Part shown: positions 58,304 through 64,000 of the stretch, piece by piece
Layout: every line of letters starts with the position of its first letter
Position numbering within the stretch: position 1 is the stretch's first letter
Source of the DNA: Girardinichthys multiradiatus
Taxonomy: Eukaryota > Chordata > Actinopteri > Cyprinodontiformes > Goodeidae
Assembly (NCBI RefSeq): GCF_021462225.1
Contig: NC_061818.1
Location: 17,071,462-17,135,461 of the forward strand
Length of the DNA stretch: 64,000 nt
Direction: 5' to 3'
Made by a program: the position numbers and the translations under genes
Notes under the pieces: model-generated
Seen by the model: the letters and a program-made list of their open reading frames with translations, nothing else
Databases searched by the model: none
What the model was told of the DNA's origin: nothing

Positions 58304-59217
58304 TTAATATTTGGTACAGTAGCCTTTGTTTGCAGTTACAGAGGTCAAACATTTCCTGTAGTCTTTCACCAGGTTTGCACAAACTGCAGCAGGGATTTTG
58401 GCCCATTCATCCACACAGATCTTCTCCAGATCAGCTAGGTTTCTTGGCTGTCGCTGAGAAACACAGAGTTTGAACTCCGTGAAAGATTTTCTACAGTGTT
58501 TAGGTCCAGTCCAGAACCTGGATATCCAGGTTCTGGACTGGCTTGGCCACTCCAGAATCTTGATATGCTTCTTCTTGTCCCATGTGCAGAAAAACACCCC
58601 CAAAGCATGATGCTTTCACCACCATGCTTCACAGTCGGGATGGTGTTTTTGGGATGGTACACATCATTCTTCGTCTTCCAAACACAGCGAGTGGAATTAA
58701 GACCAAAAAGTTCTATTTTGGTCTCATCTGACAACAGAACTTTCTCCCATGACTCCTCTGGATCATCCAAATGGTCATGGGCAAACTTAAGACGGGCCTG
58801 GACGTGTGCTGATTTAAGCAGGGGAACCCTCCGTGACATGCATGATTTTAAACTATGACGTCTTAGTGTATTACCCACAGTAACCTTGGAAACAGTGGTG
58901 CCAGCTCCCTTCAGGTCATTGACCAGCTCCTCCCATGTAGTTCTGGGCTGATTCCTCACCTTTCTTAGGATCATTGATACGCCACGAGGTGAGACCTTGC
59001 ATGGAGCCCCAGTCCGAGGGAGATTGACAGTTATGTTTAGCTTCTTCCATTTTCTAATAATTGCTCCAACAGTTGATCTTTTTTCATGAAGCTGCTTGGC
59101 AATTGCTCTGTAGCCCTTTCCAGCCTTGTGGAGGTTTACAATTTTGTCTCTGGTGTCTTTGGACAGCTCTTTGGTCTTAGCTGTGTTAGTAGTTAGTCTT
59201 ACTGATGGGGTGGACAA
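58304..59217 (-). pseudogene. Tc1-like transposase F, deleted around the second catalytic Asp
   Basis: Starts 'MSTPSVRLTTNTAKTKELSK' at 59217 with helix-turn-helix sequence ('RAIAKQLHEKRSTVGAIIRK') and 'VLLSDETKIELFG' (first Asp). After '[10 protein letters not shown]' the segment with the second Asp is gone, replaced by rearranged sequence containing a perfect palindrome. 'LDLNTVENL' (Glu region) follows. The C-terminus is in another frame at about 58500-58304 ('[18 protein letters not shown]'). Confidence 0.88.
58506..58541. repeat. Perfect 36-bp palindrome
   Basis: Two 18-bp arms, 'ccagtccagaacctggat' and its exact complement, meet without a spacer. It sits at the deletion point within transposase F. 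Confidence 0.97.
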
Positions 59218-59409
59218 GTGTCTTTATGCAGCTAACGACCTTTTTGCTGTTTGGCAGGTGTTCAAATACTTATTTGTAGCAGTAACACACAAATAAATGA
59301 TTAAAAAATCACACTGTGATTTCTGGATTGTTTTTGTGAAAAATGTCTCTCAAAGTGGGCATGCATAAAGTATATATATAATAAACTATATACAGTTCCT
59401 CACTGTATA

Positions 59410-61503
59410 TAGACTCATATTTACACATACATACATTTGATTAAATGTTCATCAGAAAGTTAAACAGACAATTCTGGCTAATTAATTGACTACCCTTCTT
59501 GGTATAGTATGGTAGATGGAATGTGAATGGTTGTACTTGGTCTAATTGGTTTTGGTTCAGTCTTGGTCTCCTAATATGGTCCATACATTTTCATTAGAGA
59601 TGAAGTAGGAGCCATTTCAGAAGCATGTTTTAAGCCATCTGTATTCATTCTATTATAGTTCTGTGGGATCATTATCGTTTTGGAATATTCAACAGTGTCC
59701 AAGTTTAAACCATCTGATCCAAGCTGAATAGCTACAATAAACATTGTGAATAGCTAAATCTGAATTCTTACCAGAAAAAAAAAAAAACCATTCATTTCAG
59801 ACATCTATAATTCAAATGGATATTAGAGATATGTGGATTTCTTATTAAATTGTAGAATTGCTTGCCATAATCACTTGCTAAACTGGGTAGCTTCTTGAAA
59901 AGGCCTCAAGTGAGTCTCTGATTGCATGATATTGCTCAGGTAGTGTTTTTCTTCTGCTCTCAAAAGTGAACTAAATGTGAACCAAAGAAAATAAAAGCGT
60001 GAAATTATTCTGCTTTCCCATCCAAATTAAACAGAGTACCCTGGACTATGCCCAATATCAACTCTGAAAATATACAGACAACGCTGGAAAACCAGGTCTG
60101 TACCAGGAAACCAGTGATCTTAAATGAACTCTTTCTGATAATGACTATTCAAATTTCCAGCCAGAATTGTGACTGATATTTTTCCTGCAACTTGCTAATG
60201 TACATTGGACAAAGTATTAGTAGTCCTGTTGTACATTTCTCAACAGTACCCTGCCTGGTGTTTTAGCCACAAGGCACATATATACTTTTAGAGGTTTTTT
60301 GCATGTCCCAGCAGAATATACAGACTTTATTTTGATCCAGCATTCCAACCCATACCTCTTAGGTTATGATTCAGTGAAGTGTGTATTGTAGACCTTGCCA
60401 GAACTTAAGACCCCTTTCATTATGTGTTTAATGCTCCAACCAGGTGGTCAGGAAATGGAGTTGTCAGGCAGCCAAACAATTTACCTTTCAGTAAATAAAC
60501 TGACAGGGTAAAAAAATCCTGTAGATGTTATCTTAAGGCTCAGGTAATCAGCCAGCTTTGTGAGGTGCTCAGTTAACGTATGAAAATATTATTGAGACTG
60601 ACTTGCTCTGGAAAAAGGCTTTACACTCCTAGGTTTAAACTCTGAGTCTTCAGTATGCATAATCCAGCAATATGTTGGACTAAAACAAAAGAATAAACAA
60701 GTATGCAGTTAGTTCCAGCAGCATGTACCTGATAGAGTAGTTTGCAAGGTTGAGATCTCTAAAAGTATGGATCTCTAGGGCTAATTACAACCCTGTATGT
60801 GTCTCTGACAGTACAGTTAGAGGAGGTAGAGCAAGACTAGAAGTAAAGCAGGGAGATTTACTTTGTTATCCTGTAATTCTTTAATTTAATCCTCTACCAA
60901 TTAAGTAGCACATTAACTAGTTAACTTTTCCCCCTTATTTTACATTATCTTCCTGTTAGTATTTTATTTGTTATGAATACAGTTGACCCAATAGGCCTGG
61001 AGGTAGTTAAACAGCAACCTTTACCTTCTGCACTTGGGTCAATCGTCCCACGCTTTTACTAACAGCCAACTCTTACTGACAGACAATCCAAGTGATGTAG
61101 CCTGAGAAAAGGCTCTAGAAGCACCTCTTTTCGAAAACTAGAAGCTTTCTAGTAACTTTAGAGTTTTAAAAGTTGTAATCATCTATTCATTAATTTGTTT
61201 TCAGTGCTGTTTTTTATTGAATAAATGACCAAAACAATGTCTTTATTTGCATTCCACAATAGCACTTTTGCTGAATGTTTGACACCTTGTCATTTTTGCA
61301 AAATTAAAATTTTTAATTAATACCAGGTAAAAAAACATTATTAGTTAATAATAACAATACCAAAGTTTTAGTTTTTTAAGTTAGAATCTGATGAGGATCA
61401 TAGAAGTTAATCTGTTCTTAAAAAGTAATGTGAAAGAGCCATTTTAAAGAATTTGAATTAGAGAATCAACTTATAGTAGAACTATTTCATATTTTATTTA
61501 GTC
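59410..61503. other. Stretch of 2.1 kb without a recognised gene or repeat
   Basis: No frame longer than about 60 codons with a motif, and no TIR, LTR or LINE signature. It could be ordinary unique host DNA. Confidence 0.5.
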
Positions 61504-63510
61504 ATTTCTGCAACTACTCGTACTCGTACTCGTCGTTTTCCGCTTATCCGGGACCGGGTCGTGGGGGCAGCAGACTCAGCAGAGACGCCCAGACGTCCCT
61601 CTCCCCAGACACCTCCTCCAGATCCTCTGGGGGGAGCCCAAGGCGTTCCCAGGCTAGCCAAGAGACATAGTCCCTCCAGCGTGTCCTGGGTCGTCCCCTG
61701 GGCCTCCTCCCGGTGGGACCTGCCTGGAACACCTCCCAAGGAAGGTGTCCAGGAGGCATCCGGTACAGATTCTTGAGCCATCTCAACTGGCTCCTCTCGA
61801 TGTGGAGGAGCAGCGGCTCTACTCCGAACCCCTCCCGGATGGCCGAGCTCCTCACCCTATCGCTAAGGGAGTGCCCGGCCACCCTACGGAGGAAGCTCAT
61901 TTCAGCCGCTTGTATCCGGGATCTCATTCTTTCAGTCATGACCCAAAGTTCATGGCCATAGGTGAGGGTAGGAACGTAGACCGACCGGTAAATTGAGAGC
62001 TTCGCTTTTTGGCTCAGCTCTCTCTTCACCACAACGGACTGGCATAGCGCCCCCATTACTGCGGCAGCCACACCAATCCATCTGTTGATCTCCCGCTCCA
62101 TTCTTCCCTCACTCATGTACAAGACCCCAAGATATTTAAACACATCCACTTGAGGCAGGAACTCCCCTCCAACCTGAAGAGGACAAGCCACCCTTTTCCG
62201 GTCGAGAACCATGGCCTCTGACTTGGAGGAGCTGATCTTCATCCCAGCCGCTTCACACTTGGCTGCGAACCACCGCATGCTGTAGGTCTTGGCTAGAGGG
62301 GGCCAGCAGAACCACGTCATCTGCAAAAAGAAGAGACGAAATTCTCTGGTCCCCAAACCAGACCCCCTCCAGCCCTTGGCTGCGCCTAGAAATCCTGTCC
62401 ATAAATGTTATGAACAGGACCGGTGACAAAGGGCAACCTTGCCAGAGTCCAACATGCACCGGGAACAGGTCCGACTTAGTGCCGGCAATGCGGACCAAAC
62501 TCCTTCTCCGCTCGTACAGAGACCGGATGGCCCCTAATAAAGGGCCCCCGACTCCATACTCCTGGAGCACCCCCCTCAGGGCATCACGAGGGACAGAGTC
62601 GAATGCTTCCTCCAGGTCCACAAAACACATGTAGGTTGGGCAAACTCCCATGAACCCTCTAGCTGGACCAGTGTTCCACGGCAGGGACGAAAAACACACT
62701 GTTCCTCCTGAAGCCGAGGTTCGACTATTGGCCGGACTCTCCTCTCCAATACCCTGGCGTAGGCCTTACCAGGGAGGCTGAGGAGTGTGATCCCCCTGTA
62801 GTTGGAACACACCCTCCGGTCACCCTTCTTATGAAGGGGGACCACCACCCCAGTCTGCCAGTCCAGAGGCACTGTCCCCGACCGCCATGCAATGTTGAAG
62901 AGGCGTGTCAACCATGACAGCCCTACAACATCCAGACACTTGAGGTACTCAGGGCACATCTCATCCACCCCCGAAGCCCTGCCACCGCGAAGCTTTTTAA
63001 CCACCTCGGTGACTTCAGCCTGGGTGATGAAAGAGTCCAACCCCGAGTCCCCAGCCTCTGTTTTCACCAGGGAATGCGTGATGGCAGGATTGAGGTGATC
63101 CTCAAAGTACTCCTTCCACCGCCCGATAATGTCCTCAGTCGAGGTTAGCAGCCTCCCACCCCCACTATAAACAGTGTTGGCGAAACACTGCTTCCACCTC
63201 CTGAGGCGGCGGACGGTTTGCCAGAATAGCAAGAAGGCCGAGTACTCCACACTACCGCTCGGCCCGTAGGCCGAAACGACAGTCAGAGACCTGTCCCCAA
63301 CCCGAAGGCGCAGGGAGGCGATCCTCTCATCCACCGGGGTAAACCCCAACATGAGACGGCTTACCTGGGGGGCAACAAGCAAACCCGCCCCAGCCCGCCG
63401 CATCTGCCTGTGAGCCACTCCAGAGTAGAAGAGAGTCCAGCCCCCTTCAAGGAGATGGGTTCCAGAGCCTACGCTGTGCGTGGAGGTGAGCCCGACTATT
63501 TCTGCAACTA
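61504..63510 (-). mobile_element. Second RTE-type LINE copy, 5'-truncated and internally deleted, with 13-bp TSD
   Basis: The duplication 'atttctgcaacta' lies at 61504-61516 and 63498-63510. The LINE body (61517-63497) matches the intact copy from about 51160 onward in opposite orientation and ends in a (GTACGA)n-type tail at 61517-61532. About 390 bp of the 5' end is missing, and about 831 bp between the middle of the endonuclease and the RT fingers is deleted. Confidence 0.92.
61544..63505 (-). pseudogene. Defective LINE protein: partial endonuclease joined to RT
   Basis: Minus-strand frames at 63592-62576, 62699-62253 and 62356-61544 cover, in order, an endonuclease start ('[20 protein letters not shown]'), an in-frame junction '[15 protein letters not shown]' caused by the deletion, RT with '[14 protein letters not shown]' preserved, and the Arg-rich C-terminus. 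Frameshifts lie near 62640 and 62300. The endonuclease catalytic end ('GDFNAHVG', 'TDHHLV') is gone, so it cannot mobilise itself. Confidence 0.9.
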
Positions 63511-64000
63511 TACAAAAAGAAAAAAAAATTAGACTTGAGATACTTATTAAGTAAAAATAAGGAATGGCAACACAGAATAGTCTGCAAGCCACTCGTACTG
63601 TGTAGGACAGTAGCAGATTCAGGCTTTGACCTCCGATAAAGTTTAAGATTTCTGCGTGCTGATTTTAGGAGCCCAGTATTAACCAAAGGACAGTTATCAG
63701 AAATGTGGGGAAAACAACGAAAATTGCTCATATTTGAATTTCTGTGGAGAGAGTTATTGCCAGTATTTGCGCCTTGTTAGCTGCACAAATATCCATCACT
63801 ATGATGGTTACTCCAAATATAGTTACTGCTTGCCGATATCTGACCGACTTATGTAGTGGAGTATGGAGAGCCTCCATAGTGGAGGTGTTGTGAAACAAAA
63901 AAATTGAAATGAGATGTGCATAGAAATTATATTGCATAGAATTGAAATTATTACTGATTTGTTTCCTTTTTGTCAATGCACATGAGCTGTGTAACCAGAG
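63511..64000. other. No recognised feature
   Basis: AT-rich flank with short frames only. Confidence 0.45.

Larger units (their letters stand above)
58093..59405 (-). mobile_element. Tc1-like transposon F, internally rearranged
   Basis: Left end 'CAGTGAGGAAAAGTAAGTAT' and right end, in complement, 'CAGTGAGGAACTGTATATAG' are related termini, and 'caaataagtatttgaacacctg' near 58270 mirrors the region near 59255. TA follows on the right; on the left it is mutated to TG. Confidence 0.85.

Overview
The window looks like teleost fish nuclear DNA. It is AT-rich, has no bacterial-style operons, and almost all recognisable coding capacity belongs to transposable elements and fossil viruses of the kinds found in bony fishes: many Tc1-like DNA transposons, RTE-, CR1- and L2-type LINEs, a Ty3/Gypsy element, a BEL/Pao remnant, a retroviral pol-env block, a tRNA-derived SINE and a Polinton/adintovirus-like DNA polymerase. 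I found no ordinary host gene that I could defend.

Layout. 1-3.9 kb (minus strand): the N-terminal and exonuclease part of a protein-primed family B DNA polymerase, decayed and cut by the window edge, preceded by a chain of short exon-like blocks with splice signals and mostly consistent phase. 4.0-4.7 kb: local tandem repeats. 6.3-12.4 kb: an unclassified repeat split by a 5.5-kb Ty3/Gypsy element with a 5-bp target duplication; an uninterrupted copy of the same repeat lies at 19.4-20.0 kb. 12.4-12.7 kb: SINE. 15.4-16.9 kb: Tc1-like element with TIRs of about 210 bp. 17-23.5 kb: LTR-like pieces, LINE tails and a proline-rich repeat ORF. 23.5-25.3 kb: BEL/Pao pol remnant. 26.5-30.5 kb: endogenous retrovirus remnant (3' LTR, env, integrase, RNase H). 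32.8-34.2 kb: minisatellite. 35.3-38.3 kb: solo LTRs and a LINE scrap. 39.2-49.8 kb: a run of Tc1-like elements, several nested or interrupted. 50.0-55.3 kb: a solo LTR, then a Tc1-like element that received a full-length RTE-type LINE with an intact ORF of about 1,043 codons. 55.4-56.9 kb: CR1/Jockey-type LINE remnant. 58.1-59.4 kb: Tc1-like element containing a perfect 36-bp palindrome. 61.5-63.5 kb: second, internally deleted copy of the RTE-type LINE with a 13-bp target duplication.

How the parts relate. The elements mostly document insertion history rather than cooperating. Nesting gives relative ages: Gypsy after the unclassified repeat, an L2-like LINE after one Tc1 element, and the RTE LINE after another. 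The only element that looks coding-competent is the RTE LINE at 50.8-54.0 kb. The most unusual signals are the spliced exon chain running into the polymerase ORF, a 44-bp repeat that cycles through three reading frames inside a still-open transposase, and the palindrome.
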